Assembly (NCBI GenBank): GCA_009996515.1
Contig: JAACZV010000010.1
Span: 1 to 64,000 of the forward strand
Reading direction: 5' to 3'
Source: Comamonadaceae bacterium
GTDB taxonomy: Bacteria > Pseudomonadota > Gammaproteobacteria > Burkholderiales > Burkholderiaceae_C
Length of the DNA: 64,000 nt
Shown: piece by piece, positions 24,452 through 33,370 of the stretch
Position numbering within the stretch: the stretch's first letter is position 1
How the letters are laid out: each line of letters begins with the position of its first letter
Translations under genes and position numbers: made by a program
The notes under the pieces: generated by a model
The model's input: the letters and a program-made list of their open reading frames with translations, nothing else
Database searches by the model: none
Told to the model about the DNA's origin: nothing

Positions 24452-26893
24452 TCATCGCTTGCGATTCACGGCATCCATGAGCTCCTTCAGTAGCTGGGGG
24501 TCTTCCACGGGCTTGCCGGCTCCTGGGCCCGGCTTGTCGCCGGGTTGTCGGGGCTGGCTGCCTGAGGCCGGCGCTGCAGGGGCACCGGCTTGGGATCTGA
24601 CGTTAGCGGAAGAGTCGAGACCGGGAGCCGGTCGGGTGCCGCTGCCTGCGGGAAAATCCCGAGCGGATTGTTGCTGCGCACCAACGCCAGGGGTGTCGGC
24701 ACGCGGTTCGGCAGGGCGTTCGGCGCCGACTGGCGGCAGCACATAGGGCTTGCTGACCGTGGCGTCACCCGGGCGCAGGCCTTCCGGCGGGCGGGCGCCG
24801 GAGTCGACCTGCGCGGGGCGCAGGTGTTGCAGCGGCGCACTGCTGTCCCAGCTGAACTGGCGGCGGAAGGCGTCGGTGATGGCGCGGGCCTCGAACTCGT
24901 CGTTGATGACATAGGGGGTCACGAGCACGACCAGTTCGGTGCGGATGCGGCGGTCGGTGCTGCTCTTGAACAGGTGGCCGACGCCGGGGATGTCCTTCAG
25001 CATCGGGATGCCGCTGTCGGAGACGGTGTTGTCTTCGCGCATCAACCCGCCCAGCAGCACGGTCGTACCGTCGGCCACCGAGAGCTTGGTGGTGAGCTTG
25101 CGGCTGGAGAAGGTGGGCGTGGTTTGCACGCCGGTATCCGTGGAGATGACGGCCGAGACCTCCTGGCTCACGTCGAGGTCGATGCGCCCGCCCGCATGGA
25201 TGACCGGCTTGACGTTGAGGATGACGCCGGCGTTGCGGTACTGGATGGTCTGCAGCACATTGGCCGAGGAGCCGCCGCCCGGCACGCCGGTGCCGTTGGT
25301 GGCCTGCTGCTGCTGGGTGATGATGGGTACGTCCTGGCCGACCTGGATGGAGGCGGTTTCACCGTTGCGGGCAAGGATGCTGGGGTTGGCGAGGATGCGG
25401 GCCTTGCTGGCGGCGGCCAGCGCATTCAGCAGCGCATTGGTGCTGCTGGTGCGGCTGTTGATCTGGGCCACCATGCCGGAGCTGCTGCCGGTGCTGGTGA
25501 GGCTGCTGAGGTTGACGTTGAAGCCGCCGAGGCGGAACTGGTCGAGGATCCACTTGAAGCCCAGGGTCTCGCTGTTGTCCAGCGCGACTTCGGCGACCGT
25601 GACGGAGACCAGTGCGGTGCGGGCCGGGCGGTCCAGCTCCTGCAGCAGGCCGAACCATTGCTGGTATTCGGTGGGGCTGCCCTGGATGATGAGGGTGTTG
25701 CTGGCGGCGTTGACGACGACGCGGGACTTGACTGCCCCGGCGGTGGCGCCGGCCGGGTTCATCACCTCTTGCAGCGTCTTGGCCAGTTCGGCCGCGTCCA
25801 TGTTGCGCACGGCATAGGTGAAGTAGCCGGCCGTGCCGCGACCGCTGGCGGGCTGGTCGAGTTCGTTGGCCCAGCGCAGTACGTGATTGAGCACCGGCTC
25901 CGAGGCGGTGAACACGATGACCGAGTTCAGCGGGCCTATGGGCAGCAGGATGACGGGTGCCTGGGCGCTGCCGGTGTTGCCGACGCTATAGCCCTGTGCC
26001 TGCAGGATCTCGGTGAGCTTCTTGGAGAGTTCGTCCGCCGACCAGTACAACGGCGCGATGCGGGCGCTGCTGCGGCCGCGCATCTGCGGCTGGTCCAGCA
26101 CCTGGATGGCTTCGAGCGCGGCGCTGATGTCGTCGGTCTGGCCGCTGATCAGCACGGCCTGGCGGGTGAGGTCGTCCTGCACGCTGATGCGCTGGCCGAA
26201 CAAGGTCTTGAGCCAGTTGCTGACGTTGGCCGGGCTGACGCTTTCGAGCTCGGCCATATAGAAGACCGGGCGCAGCGACTGCGGCACGTCGGGCGAGGCG
26301 CGGCCACGCTGCAGTTCGGGCAGGTAGCCGGCGTTGCCGCCTGCGGGCGTGATACGCACGAGGTTGTCGAACTCGGTCACGACGAGGCCGTAGCTCTTGA
26401 GCAGGGCGCGGGTGGCTTCGGCCAGCGCCGCGGCGGACAGCGTCTTGCCGGACTTCAGCGAGACCAGTTCCTTGCGGGTCGCGATGGACGGATCGACCGA
26501 CACGTTGCGCTTGAGGATGGTGGCGTAGACCGTGTCGATGAAGACGGGCAGCGGCAGTTGCTCCAGCGAGACCGAGGCCTGGATGTCGGGTTCGGCCGGG
26601 TTGCTGTTGGCGGGGTTGGCACGCGTGGCGCTGCGCGTGGTCGGCTGGGCGGCCGGTGTCTGGAAGAGACGGGTGTCGCTGCGCGTGGCGGCGGCGGTGG
26701 GCGTGCTGGCCGCGGCGGACGCCGGGGCTTCCGGCACCGACGCCGGTGCGGCGGGCTCGCCGGGACGCTCGGGCAGGATGGTGGACGTGAGGTGCTGGCA
26801 GCCGCCAAGGGCGGTCGCCACCGCAGCGGCCACGGCCTTGACGAGCAGGCCTCGGGGCAGCGGACGGGGCGTGAGAGGGGCGGGCTTGGTCAT
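24452..26893 (-). CDS. gspD: Type II secretion outer-membrane secretin GspD
   Basis: 813 residues. Signal peptide with lipobox ALGGC (Cys32), so it is probably a lipoprotein. A Ser/Thr/Ala-rich linker (about 40-110) precedes N0-N3 ring domains (about 110-480) and the secretin core (about 490-720), with IRTELVVLVTPYVI at the core's end. A Pro/Gly-rich C-terminal tail (about 740-813) follows. It forms the outer-membrane channel. Its start overlaps the gspC stop by four bases, making it the last gene of the long minus-strand run. Lipoprotein secretins can reach the outer membrane without a separate pilotin, and none is seen here. Confidence 0.93.
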   Translation of the reverse strand: MTKPAPLTPRPLPRGLLVKAVAAAVATALGGCQHLTSTILPERPGEPAAPASVPEAPASAAASTPTAAATRSDTRLFQTPAAQPTTRSATRANPANSNPAEPDIQASVSLEQLPLPVFIDTVYATILKRNVSVDPSIATRKELVSLKSGKTLSAAALAEATRALLKSYGLVVTEFDNLVRITPAGGNAGYLPELQRGRASPDVPQSLRPVFYMAELESVSPANVSNWLKTLFGQRISVQDDLTRQAVLISGQTDDISAALEAIQVLDQPQMRGRSSARIAPLYWSADELSKKLTEILQAQGYSVGNTGSAQAPVILLPIGPLNSVIVFTASEPVLNHVLRWANELDQPASGRGTAGYFTYAVRNMDAAELAKTLQEVMNPAGATAGAVKSRVVVNAASNTLIIQGSPTEYQQWFGLLQELDRPARTALVSVTVAEVALDNSETLGFKWILDQFRLGGFNVNLSSLTSTGSSSGMVAQINSRTSSTNALLNALAAASKARILANPSILARNGETASIQVGQDVPIITQQQQATNGTGVPGGGSSANVLQTIQYRNAGVILNVKPVIHAGGRIDLDVSQEVSAVISTDTGVQTTPTFSSRKLTTKLSVADGTTVLLGGLMREDNTVSDSGIPMLKDIPGVGHLFKSSTDRRIRTELVVLVTPYVINDEFEARAITDAFRRQFSWDSSAPLQHLRPAQVDSGARPPEGLRPGDATVSKPYVLPPVGAERPAEPRADTPGVGAQQQSARDFPAGSGTRPAPGLDSSANVRSQAGAPAAPASGSQPRQPGDKPGPGAGKPVEDPQLLKELMDAVNRKR

Positions 26894-27375
26894 GGCTCGA
26901 TCAACTGGATGGTGCGCTTGCGGCCTTTGGCGTCCTGCAGCAGGACGCTGTTGGCGTCTATGGATTTGATGCGTTCGCCGTTGGGCAGCTTGTCGCCGGC
27001 GCTCAGCAGCAGCGGCGGCTGGTCGGCGGCGGTCAGCAGCAGCTGGCGCTGGCCGTGATTCTGGGTGAGGGCGGAGAAGCGCCAGACGATGTCGTCGCCG
27101 CTAGTGGCGGCCGCCGTGGCGGCGCCGGGAAGCGGTGCCGGGGCGGCGCGCTGGAGGGCGAAGGGGTCCAGGGCCTGGAGTCGGGAGGCGAGCGGGTCGC
27201 GGGACAGGTCGGCCAGGCCGCGCAGCGCGGGCGGCGCCGGCGGCTGGGCGGCTGTGGCCGCCAGCTGGGGCTGCGGTGCGGGCCGATGCCACCACCAGCC
27301 GAGGGCGCCCAGGCCGGCCCAGGCGAGCAGTGCCGCGGCGAGGCGGGCGAACGGGTGGGTGAGCAGGGCGTTCAT
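26890..27375 (-). CDS. gspC: Type II secretion protein GspC/GspN-like, short form without PDZ
   Basis: 161 residues. A cytoplasmic stub, one membrane helix (about 10-27), a Pro/Ala linker, then an HR-like domain (about 95-160) with LLLSAGDKLPNGERIKSIDANSVLLQ split across strands. GspC links the inner-membrane platform to the secretin. Here the protein stops after the HR domain: the C-terminal PDZ or coiled coil of classical GspC, used for substrate recognition, is absent. GspN is the other possible name. Start overlaps gspM, stop overlaps gspD, each by four bases. Confidence 0.75.
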   Translation of the reverse strand: MNALLTHPFARLAAALLAWAGLGALGWWWHRPAPQPQLAATAAQPPAPPALRGLADLSRDPLASRLQALDPFALQRAAPAPLPGAATAAATSGDDIVWRFSALTQNHGQRQLLLTAADQPPLLLSAGDKLPNGERIKSIDANSVLLQDAKGRKRTIQLIEP

Positions 27376-28067
27376 CGGCTGGCGGCCTTTGCTGTGGCGC
27401 TGTCCGCAGCCGAGGTTTCGATGATGACGGGCATGGAGATGCTCATCTCGACGCGGCGGCTGCGCTTGGAGACCGACATGGCGTCGACGTTGGCGAGCTG
27501 CCCGCCGCGCTCGATGCGCTGCAGCACCGTTTCGAGGGCGCCCGGGGTGAGCTCGAAGCTGATCTGCGCGCGGGCGCGCACGGCCTCGCGGGCCAGGCGG
27601 GCGCCCAGGCCGGCCGGTTTGGTCACCTCGGCAGGCTCGCCGGCGGAGGCGGCCTGGGCGGGGGCGGTGGCCTGCACGGGCTGCAGGCGCAGCGTGGGGC
27701 GGACGACCTCGGCGTCTTTCAGCAGGCTGCTGAGCCAGTCGCGCAGCATGGCCTGGGCCTGGGCTTCCGACGGGGCGTGCCAGAGCTGGTCCTGAAAGGC
27801 CTGCTGGGCCGCGCCCAGCTGGTCGCCCAGCCGGGTCCAGTCGACGCGGTCGGCCGAGATCTGCAGGGCCTGGACGCGTTTGCGCAGCGTGGCGAGCTCG
27901 CGGTCCAGCTTCTGCTGATGCTCCCAGGCGCGGGTGCCGAGTTCGGCGGCCACGGCCAGCAGGCCGATGCCGATCAGCAGCCACAGCGTGCGATTCTGGG
28001 GAGAGGGGCGCAGCTGGGCGCGCAACTGCTGCCACTGGGCGGAGAGTTGGGTGGCTAGCGTGCTCAT
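27372..28067 (-). CDS. gspM: Type II secretion inner-membrane protein GspM
   Basis: 231 residues. One membrane helix (about 30-50: LWLLIGIGLLAVAAELG) is followed by a coiled coil (about 50-80) and a periplasmic ferredoxin-like domain (about 175-215, SFELTPGALETVLQRIE). This layout, together with the position between gspL and gspC, identifies it as GspM, which stabilises GspL and the ATPase platform. Sequence similarity within the family is low, so context carries much of the call. Start and stop overlap the neighbours by four bases. Confidence 0.75.
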   Translation of the reverse strand: MSTLATQLSAQWQQLRAQLRPSPQNRTLWLLIGIGLLAVAAELGTRAWEHQQKLDRELATLRKRVQALQISADRVDWTRLGDQLGAAQQAFQDQLWHAPSEAQAQAMLRDWLSSLLKDAEVVRPTLRLQPVQATAPAQAASAGEPAEVTKPAGLGARLAREAVRARAQISFELTPGALETVLQRIERGGQLANVDAMSVSKRSRRVEMSISMPVIIETSAADSATAKAASR

Positions 28068-29140
28068 GGGGCGGCGACGCGCATGTTCAGGATGAGGCTG
28101 GTGTTGGTGGAGTCCAGGCCGATGCGCACGTCGCTGAAGCCTGGCAGCCGCTCGACGCGCCGGGTGATGTCGAGCATGACCAGCTGGCCTTCGGGGATGT
28201 CCAGCGCGAGCTTGAGCTGGCTGTTGCGGTAGTCCCATTCGGCCAGGCTGGGCGCGGCCGGCGCCGTGACTGGCGCGTTGGGCGGCGGCGCCGTGATGGC
28301 GTTGCCGGCGGGGCTGGCCGCCGTGCCGGACGCGGCCGGGGCGGGCACGGTGGGCTCCGCGGCGAGGATGCCGCTGGAGACGACCTGGTCCAGCAGTTCG
28401 AGCTGCGAGTTGCGGGGGGCGAGCGCGCGCAGGGCGTCGAAGTCGTCACGCAGGGCCAGGTAGCGGCTGCGCTGGCCGAGTGCCTGCTCGCGCTCGCTGC
28501 GCAGCTGGGTGAGCAGGGCCTGGTCGTCGCGCAATTGCTGCAGGGTCTGCAGGTGGGCGCCGAGGCCGAAGGCGACCAGGCCGCCCAGCAGCAACACGGC
28601 AGCCTGCCAGCGCCAGCCGGCCCAGGCGTCCGGGGCGGGCAGGTTGTCGCCCCGCTGCCAATGCTGCGGGGGCGAGCCGAGCTCGACCGGCGAGCCGGGT
28701 AGGGGGCGGGGATGATCGTCGGGCTGCAGGCCGGCGGCGCGCACGAAGAGGGCCCAGTCCTGCTCGCTGGGGATGGCCGGCCACCAGCGGGTCAGCTGCA
28801 ACTCGCCGTCGACCCAGTACTGGCCCTCGCTGCCGGCGCCCCGGGCCAGCAGGCGCAGGCCCTGGCCGGCTTGTTCCAGCAGGGGTTGAGGCCAGTGCTG
28901 GCGCAGTTCGCGGGGCTGGACTTCGGCGGCGGGCTGCCACAGCCATGCCTGCAGCTGGCCGTCGCCCTGCTGGCGGTAGGCGAAGGCCAGGCGCGCGCCG
29001 GCCGGAACGTAAGGCAGCAGCTGCAGGCGCACGGCGGACTGCAGTGCCCGGCCCTTGAGCGGCGGGAGCTTGAGCGTCACATGGCGCAGTTGGCTGCGCT
29101 CGATGGGAACGAGGCTGGGACGGGCGAGCATTCGCTTCAC
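28064..29140 (-). CDS. gspL: Type II secretion assembly-platform protein GspL
   Basis: 358 residues. A cytoplasmic actin-like half (about 1-170) is followed by a membrane helix (about 185-203, AAVLLLGGLVAFGLGAHL), a coiled coil (205-245), an Ala/Pro linker and a periplasmic domain (about 295-358, SQLKLALDIPEGQLVMLDIT). GspL anchors GspE to the membrane. The cytoplasmic part is shorter than in well-studied GspL proteins. The start is GTG at 29140, seven bases after gspK; an ATG three codons later is possible. The stop overlaps gspM. Confidence 0.8.
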   Translation of the reverse strand: MKRMLARPSLVPIERSQLRHVTLKLPPLKGRALQSAVRLQLLPYVPAGARLAFAYRQQGDGQLQAWLWQPAAEVQPRELRQHWPQPLLEQAGQGLRLLARGAGSEGQYWVDGELQLTRWWPAIPSEQDWALFVRAAGLQPDDHPRPLPGSPVELGSPPQHWQRGDNLPAPDAWAGWRWQAAVLLLGGLVAFGLGAHLQTLQQLRDDQALLTQLRSEREQALGQRSRYLALRDDFDALRALAPRNSQLELLDQVVSSGILAAEPTVPAPAASGTAASPAGNAITAPPPNAPVTAPAAPSLAEWDYRNSQLKLALDIPEGQLVMLDITRRVERLPGFSDVRIGLDSTNTSLILNMRVAAP

Positions 29141-29147
29141 AAGGGGG

Positions 29148-30170
29148 TCAGGGCGTGGATGAGGGGCCGGGCAGGGTGTTGCCGAACGGGGACCACAGCG
29201 GTGGCGGCGGAGTGTCGGGCAACTGGTCGGGTAGCGGTGGAAGTTGCGAGGTTTCGGGCAGCGGCTGTCGCCGCGGCAGGCGGTAGCTGTAGTTGACGTG
29301 CCAGGGCGTGAAGGCGCTCTCGGCGGTGCTGGACGCCGACAGATGCTGGCACCAGTCGACGCGCGAGGGGCAGATTGTGACCAACAGCTCGTTGGACGGC
29401 ACGGTGATGTAGCGGCCCGCGGCGAGGAAGCTGGCTTCGACGTTGGTGGGCAGGGCGTCGGTGTTCAGCGGGGCGCCTGGCGCACGGGCCTTCACGAGCT
29501 CGTCGGCCACGCTGGCTTCGAGCCCGGCAATGGCGGACAGCACCGGGGCCTGGACGGTGTAACGGTTGACCGAGCGCACGGGGCCGGTGTGGACGTGGGC
29601 GATGAAACGCTCCAGGAAGTCCTGGGGCAGGTCGCGCCAGCCGACGAGCCGGCGCAGCTCGGTTGGCGTGAGCAGGCGGTCGTTGCGTGGCGGCGGGAGC
29701 TTGGCGGCGAGGTAATCGGGGGCTTCGGCGCCGTTGAGCCGCTCCAGATCGTCCTTGTCGACGTAGTCGAGCAGCACATCGGTCAGCCGGTCGATCTGGC
29801 TGTGGTCGGTGAGGCCCAGCGCGACCAGCAGCTGGTAGACGTCCTGGCGCGGCGCACGGCGCAGGCCCAGCAGCGCGCCGGTATCCGTGTAGCGGACGAC
29901 GGCGCCGGAGCGGCTGAGGTAGGGCCGGCCATCCAGCTTGATGGCGCCCATGCTGTCGCCGCGCCGGTAGAGCGCGCTGCTGAGGAAGAGAGCCTCGGCG
30001 CTGGCCTCGGCGACCTGGCGGGTGGCGACGCGGTCGGCCTCTATGGTCAGCACCAGGCGGCGCAGTTCATCGCTGCGGTGGGCCATCATCATGATGCCGA
30101 CCGAAATCAGCGCCAGGATGGCCACGGTGACGGGCAGCACGAAGCCGCCTGAGGCGGAGCGCGGCTTCAT
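29148..30170 (-). CDS. gspK: Minor pseudopilin GspK
   Basis: 340 residues. The prepilin-type leader MKPRSASGG is followed by the hydrophobic helix FVLPVTVAILALISVG. The usual Glu at position +5 of the mature protein is missing, which is normal for GspK because it caps the pseudopilus tip. The large globular domain contains TDVLLDYVDKDD, an acidic segment like the calcium-binding region of other GspK proteins, and TPTELRRLVGW. The Pro-rich C-terminal tail (about 300-340) is unusual. The start overlaps the gspJ stop. Confidence 0.88.
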   Translation of the reverse strand: MKPRSASGGFVLPVTVAILALISVGIMMMAHRSDELRRLVLTIEADRVATRQVAEASAEALFLSSALYRRGDSMGAIKLDGRPYLSRSGAVVRYTDTGALLGLRRAPRQDVYQLLVALGLTDHSQIDRLTDVLLDYVDKDDLERLNGAEAPDYLAAKLPPPRNDRLLTPTELRRLVGWRDLPQDFLERFIAHVHTGPVRSVNRYTVQAPVLSAIAGLEASVADELVKARAPGAPLNTDALPTNVEASFLAAGRYITVPSNELLVTICPSRVDWCQHLSASSTAESAFTPWHVNYSYRLPRRQPLPETSQLPPLPDQLPDTPPPPLWSPFGNTLPGPSSTP

Positions 30171-30805
30171 GGGGCGCCGACGCCGATCAGCGGCGAGGTG
30201 GGTTCGCCGAGGCGCCAGCTGGACGCGCGTGGTGCAGCGAGCAACTCGTGGCCGCGGCTCTCGCCGGCGACGGTGTACGAGAAAGCGACGAGTGCGGGCA
30301 GATAGCTGTCGCGCTCCAGCGGCAGCGGCATGCCGAGCTGGGCCGGTGGCGGTGGCCAGGCGTCGTGCCATTCACCGGCATGGTCGAGGTAGCGCCAGCG
30401 GGCCTGGCTGAAGCGCCAGGGCAGGGGGCGGCTGGCGGCGTCGCCATGGCTGATCTGCAGGCGCTTGCCGTCGGCCGTGGTTTCCAGCTTCACGGAAACC
30501 GGCAGCGGCGCGGCGCCTATGCTGGCCAGCAGCGAGGTCGTGGTCTCGGCGACGAAGCCCTTGTCATCGGCGTTGAACTCGGTGCCCGCCTGGTGGTCGG
30601 GGACTAGGGCCTCGCTGATGAGCTGGCGCAGCACGAGGGCCAGTTGCTGGTGGGTGCGGGCGTGCTCGGCTGCATCTCCCAGCTTGGCCTGGGCGTTCAT
30701 GGACTGGTGCCAGCCCATGGTGAGGACGGCAAACAGCATCGCGAAGATGGTCACGGTGACCAGCACTTCGAGCAGCGAGAGTCCGAGCTGGCGGCTGAGA
30801 CTCAT
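30167..30805 (-). CDS. gspJ: Minor pseudopilin GspJ
   Basis: 212 residues. Prepilin motif MSLSRQLG / LSLLEVLVTVTIFAMLF, with Glu at +5, cleaved after Gly8. The globular domain has PLPWRFSQARWRYLD, the type of W-rich strand found in GspJ. It forms the pseudopilus tip complex with GspI and GspK. The start overlaps gspI and the stop overlaps gspK, each by four bases. Confidence 0.88.
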   Translation of the reverse strand: MSLSRQLGLSLLEVLVTVTIFAMLFAVLTMGWHQSMNAQAKLGDAAEHARTHQQLALVLRQLISEALVPDHQAGTEFNADDKGFVAETTTSLLASIGAAPLPVSVKLETTADGKRLQISHGDAASRPLPWRFSQARWRYLDHAGEWHDAWPPPPAQLGMPLPLERDSYLPALVAFSYTVAGESRGHELLAAPRASSWRLGEPTSPLIGVGAP

Positions 30806-31254
30806 GGGGCGCCGATGCCGAACGGGCTGGATGAGCGCATGCGTGCCTGCAGCTGCCCCGCCACCTGCAGGTCGCGCTGCAGCACGAGGCTCTGGTCGGC
30901 CCGGCGCAGCACACGCAGATTGAGCTTGTAGAGCCCGACCTGGTAGGGGCTGATGCCCATCGGGTGCCGGACCTGGTCCACAGGGGCGCGCAGCGGCTGG
31001 GATTGCCAGTCGTAGACGTAGAGCTCGGTCTGCAGCTTGCCCTGGGGCTGACGCGCCGGGTTGATGGCCTGGCTGAGCTCGATCAGGTTGCGTTCGATCT
31101 CGGCCTCGTCGAGCAGTTCGACGGCGCGGTTGGCGGTGCGGTAGGTCTGGCCCGCCCAGCTGAAGAGCGCGGCGCCGAAGGTGGCGACGATGACCAGGGC
31201 GACGATGACTTCCAGCAGCGCGATGCCGCGCGGCCGGCGGGCGGGGCTCCTCAT
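30802..31254 (-). CDS. gspI: Minor pseudopilin GspI
   Basis: 150 residues. Prepilin motif RRPRG / IALLEVIVALVIVATFG with Glu at +5; the first mature residue is Ile in place of Phe. A small globular domain follows, with YDWQSQPLRAPV in its centre. GspI nucleates the tip complex. Order and size agree with GspI. The ATG at 31254 overlaps the gspH stop. Confidence 0.86.
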   Translation of the reverse strand: MRSPARRPRGIALLEVIVALVIVATFGAALFSWAGQTYRTANRAVELLDEAEIERNLIELSQAINPARQPQGKLQTELYVYDWQSQPLRAPVDQVRHPMGISPYQVGLYKLNLRVLRRADQSLVLQRDLQVAGQLQARMRSSSPFGIGAP

Positions 31255-31679
31255 GCGCCACCCTCCAGCGGGACGACTTGCAGCGCGCAACTGAGTGCAT
31301 CGAAGTGCAGCCGCCAGCTCTGCACGGGTGCGGGCGCCGTCAGCAGCAGATTGCCCTCGGTGCAGATGCCCGCCCGGCCCAGCTGGGGAGGCTCGCCCTG
31401 CGGGGCCAGCGTCCACCCCGGAGGCAGGTCCAGCGGCGGCTGGCCATCGGCCATGGGGCGGGCGAGGCCGGCGGCGTCGAGCTTGATCTCCGCGCCCATC
31501 GCGGCGGCGCGCACCGGCAGCAGCCGGGCGCTGCCGACGATCTGGGCCAGGTCGGCGCTACGGTAGGCGGCGTCCAGCCGCCGCGCCATGGCCGGCACGG
31601 CGACAGCGGTGACGAGGCCGATGATGGTGAGCGCGACGACGACTTCGATCAGCGTGAAGCCGCCCTGGCTCCTAGGCAT
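31251..31679 (-). CDS. gspH: Minor pseudopilin GspH
   Basis: 142 residues. Prepilin motif MPRSQGG / FTLIEVVVALTIIGLVTAVA with Glu at +5, followed by a short beta domain containing two cysteines (ICTEG and LSCAL) that may pair. Assigned to GspH from its position between gspG and gspI and from its size. The start lies nine bases after the gspG stop. Confidence 0.85.
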   Translation of the reverse strand: MPRSQGGFTLIEVVVALTIIGLVTAVAVPAMARRLDAAYRSADLAQIVGSARLLPVRAAAMGAEIKLDAAGLARPMADGQPPLDLPPGWTLAPQGEPPQLGRAGICTEGNLLLTAPAPVQSWRLHFDALSCALQVVPLEGGA

Positions 31680-31688
31680 CGGGGTGGG

Positions 31689-32147
31689 TCAGTTCTGGGC
31701 GTCGGTGCCCGGCTTCTTGGCGAGGCCGATGTCCGCATCGATGCCCTCGCCGCCGGTCTTGCCGTCGGCGCCCAGCGAGATGATGGAGAAGGGCCGGCCG
31801 TCCTCGCCCGGCACGCGGTACTGGTAGGGGTTGTTCCAGGGGTCCAGCGGCACGGCCTCGTCGAGGTAGGGGCCCTTCCAGCGTTCGCGCAGCTTGGGGT
31901 CGGTGGGCGGCGTGACGAGCATGTCCAGGCCCTGCTCGCTCGTCGGATAGCTGCCGATGTCCATGCGCAGGGACTCGACGGCGCCGCGCAGCAGCTTGAT
32001 CTGGACCCCGGCGGTCTGCACCTTGGAGGAGTCGACCTTGGCGAAGAGGCGCGGGCCGACGAGGCCGGCGACCAAGCCGATGATCACGAGGACCACCAGC
32101 ATTTCGAGCAGCGTGAAGCCGCGGGCGCGGCGGGGCTGGTTGGACAT
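31689..32147 (-). CDS. gspG: Major pseudopilin GspG
   Basis: 152 residues. Prepilin motif RRARG / FTLLEMLVVLVIIGLVAGL with Glu at +5. The globular part carries the major-pseudopilin signatures IGSYPTSEQGLDML, WNNPYQYR and SLGADGKTGGEGIDADIG, the last being the calcium-binding loop. It builds the body of the pseudopilus. No prepilin peptidase (GspO/PilD) is present in this window, so processing must rely on a gene elsewhere. Confidence 0.95.
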   Translation of the reverse strand: MSNQPRRARGFTLLEMLVVLVIIGLVAGLVGPRLFAKVDSSKVQTAGVQIKLLRGAVESLRMDIGSYPTSEQGLDMLVTPPTDPKLRERWKGPYLDEAVPLDPWNNPYQYRVPGEDGRPFSIISLGADGKTGGEGIDADIGLAKKPGTDAQN

Positions 32148-32150
32148 GGT

Positions 32151-33365
32151 TCAGAACTTGACTTCGGACAGGGACGTGAGGGCCAGCACGACGCCCACGA
32201 CGACGAGCGCGATGATACCGCCCAGCACCAGAATGGCCGCCGGCTCGATCAGCGCGACCAGGCGGCGCCGCGTGCTGCGGTTGGCTTCCAGGGAGTAGGC
32301 GGCGACGTGGCCCATCATCTGGCCCAACTGGCCGGTGCGCTCGCCGACCCGCACCATGCTGAGTGCCGTGGCGGGCAGCAACTGACGCTCCTGCAGCGAG
32401 CGCGACAGCGGCTCGCCCCGGCCGATGTCGGCAAGGCATTCGCGCAGGCCCTGCCGCACATCGGGCAGGCCGACGGCCGCGGCGGTGAGGTCGAGTGCCG
32501 TCAGGATGGGCACTCGGCTTTGCAGCATCAGCGCGAGCATGCCGGTCCAGCGCGACAGCTCCTGCTGGTGCAGCCAGGGGCCCAGCATGGGCCATCTCGA
32601 CAGCATGCTGCGGATGCGCTGCGGCCCCAGTGCACGGCGCACCGCGATACCGATGCCGACGGCCGCGGCGAGGCCGAGCAGCACGGCGACGACATGCTCG
32701 TTGAAGAAGGTGCCGACGGTCAGCACGGCGGCCGACAGCCAGGGCAGTTCGACGTTCTTGCCGGCCAGCAGGCTGGAGAAGCGCGGCACGACGAAGGAGA
32801 ACACGAACAGCACGGCCGAGACGCCGGCCCCGATCAGGATGCTGGGGTAGACCAGGGCCTCGGAGGTCTCGGCGCGGATCTGCTCGTCGAAGTCCAGCTG
32901 TTCGGCGGCGCGGGTCAGCGCAGCGGGCAGGTCGCCGGTGGATTCGCCGGCCGCGACCAATGCCAGCACATAGGGCGGCAGCGGCAGGGCCGGCGACTGG
33001 GCCTGCTGCTGCAGCGCGGCGGAGAAGCGCTCGCCCGCCAGCACGGCGGTCAGCACGGCGGTGAGCGGTTCGCCCTGGGGACTGTCGCGGCGGCCGTCCA
33101 GCAGCGTGCGCAGCGACTCCTCCAGCGTGACGCCGGCCTGCAGCAGCGACGCGAGTTCACGCACGAGCAGCATGGTGGCGACGCGCGGCTTCTCGCGGCG
33201 GGTCCGGCGGCCCTGCGCCGTGCGGCGCGCACGCAGCGGCTTCAGCTCGACGGGGCTGAGGCCTTGCCGGGCCAGGGCCTGAACGGCTTCGTCTTCGGTG
33301 GCGGCATCGAGGTCGCCCTTTTGCAGGCGGCCCTGGCTGTCCAGGGCTTGGTAGGCGTAGGGCAT
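32151..33365 (-). CDS. gspF: Type II secretion inner-membrane platform protein GspF
   Basis: 404 residues. The start MPYAYQALDSQGRLQKG is typical. Two duplicated GspF domains (about 70-190 and 270-395) each carry a helix bundle, with three membrane helices near 170-190, 220-245 and 375-400. LLVRELASLLQAGVTLEESL in the first repeat is diagnostic. It is the membrane platform contacted by GspE and the pseudopilins. The glycosyltransferase upstream stops five bases before this start on the same strand, so the secretion genes follow directly from glycan locus 2. Confidence 0.93.
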   Translation of the reverse strand: MPYAYQALDSQGRLQKGDLDAATEDEAVQALARQGLSPVELKPLRARRTAQGRRTRREKPRVATMLLVRELASLLQAGVTLEESLRTLLDGRRDSPQGEPLTAVLTAVLAGERFSAALQQQAQSPALPLPPYVLALVAAGESTGDLPAALTRAAEQLDFDEQIRAETSEALVYPSILIGAGVSAVLFVFSFVVPRFSSLLAGKNVELPWLSAAVLTVGTFFNEHVVAVLLGLAAAVGIGIAVRRALGPQRIRSMLSRWPMLGPWLHQQELSRWTGMLALMLQSRVPILTALDLTAAAVGLPDVRQGLRECLADIGRGEPLSRSLQERQLLPATALSMVRVGERTGQLGQMMGHVAAYSLEANRSTRRRLVALIEPAAILVLGGIIALVVVGVVLALTSLSEVKF

Positions 33366-33370
33366 GGGCG

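Noticed and set aside
24590-27058. Long plus-strand frame opposite gspD
   Set aside because: Gly/Arg/Asp-rich repetitive translation opposite a secure secretin gene; a composition artefact.
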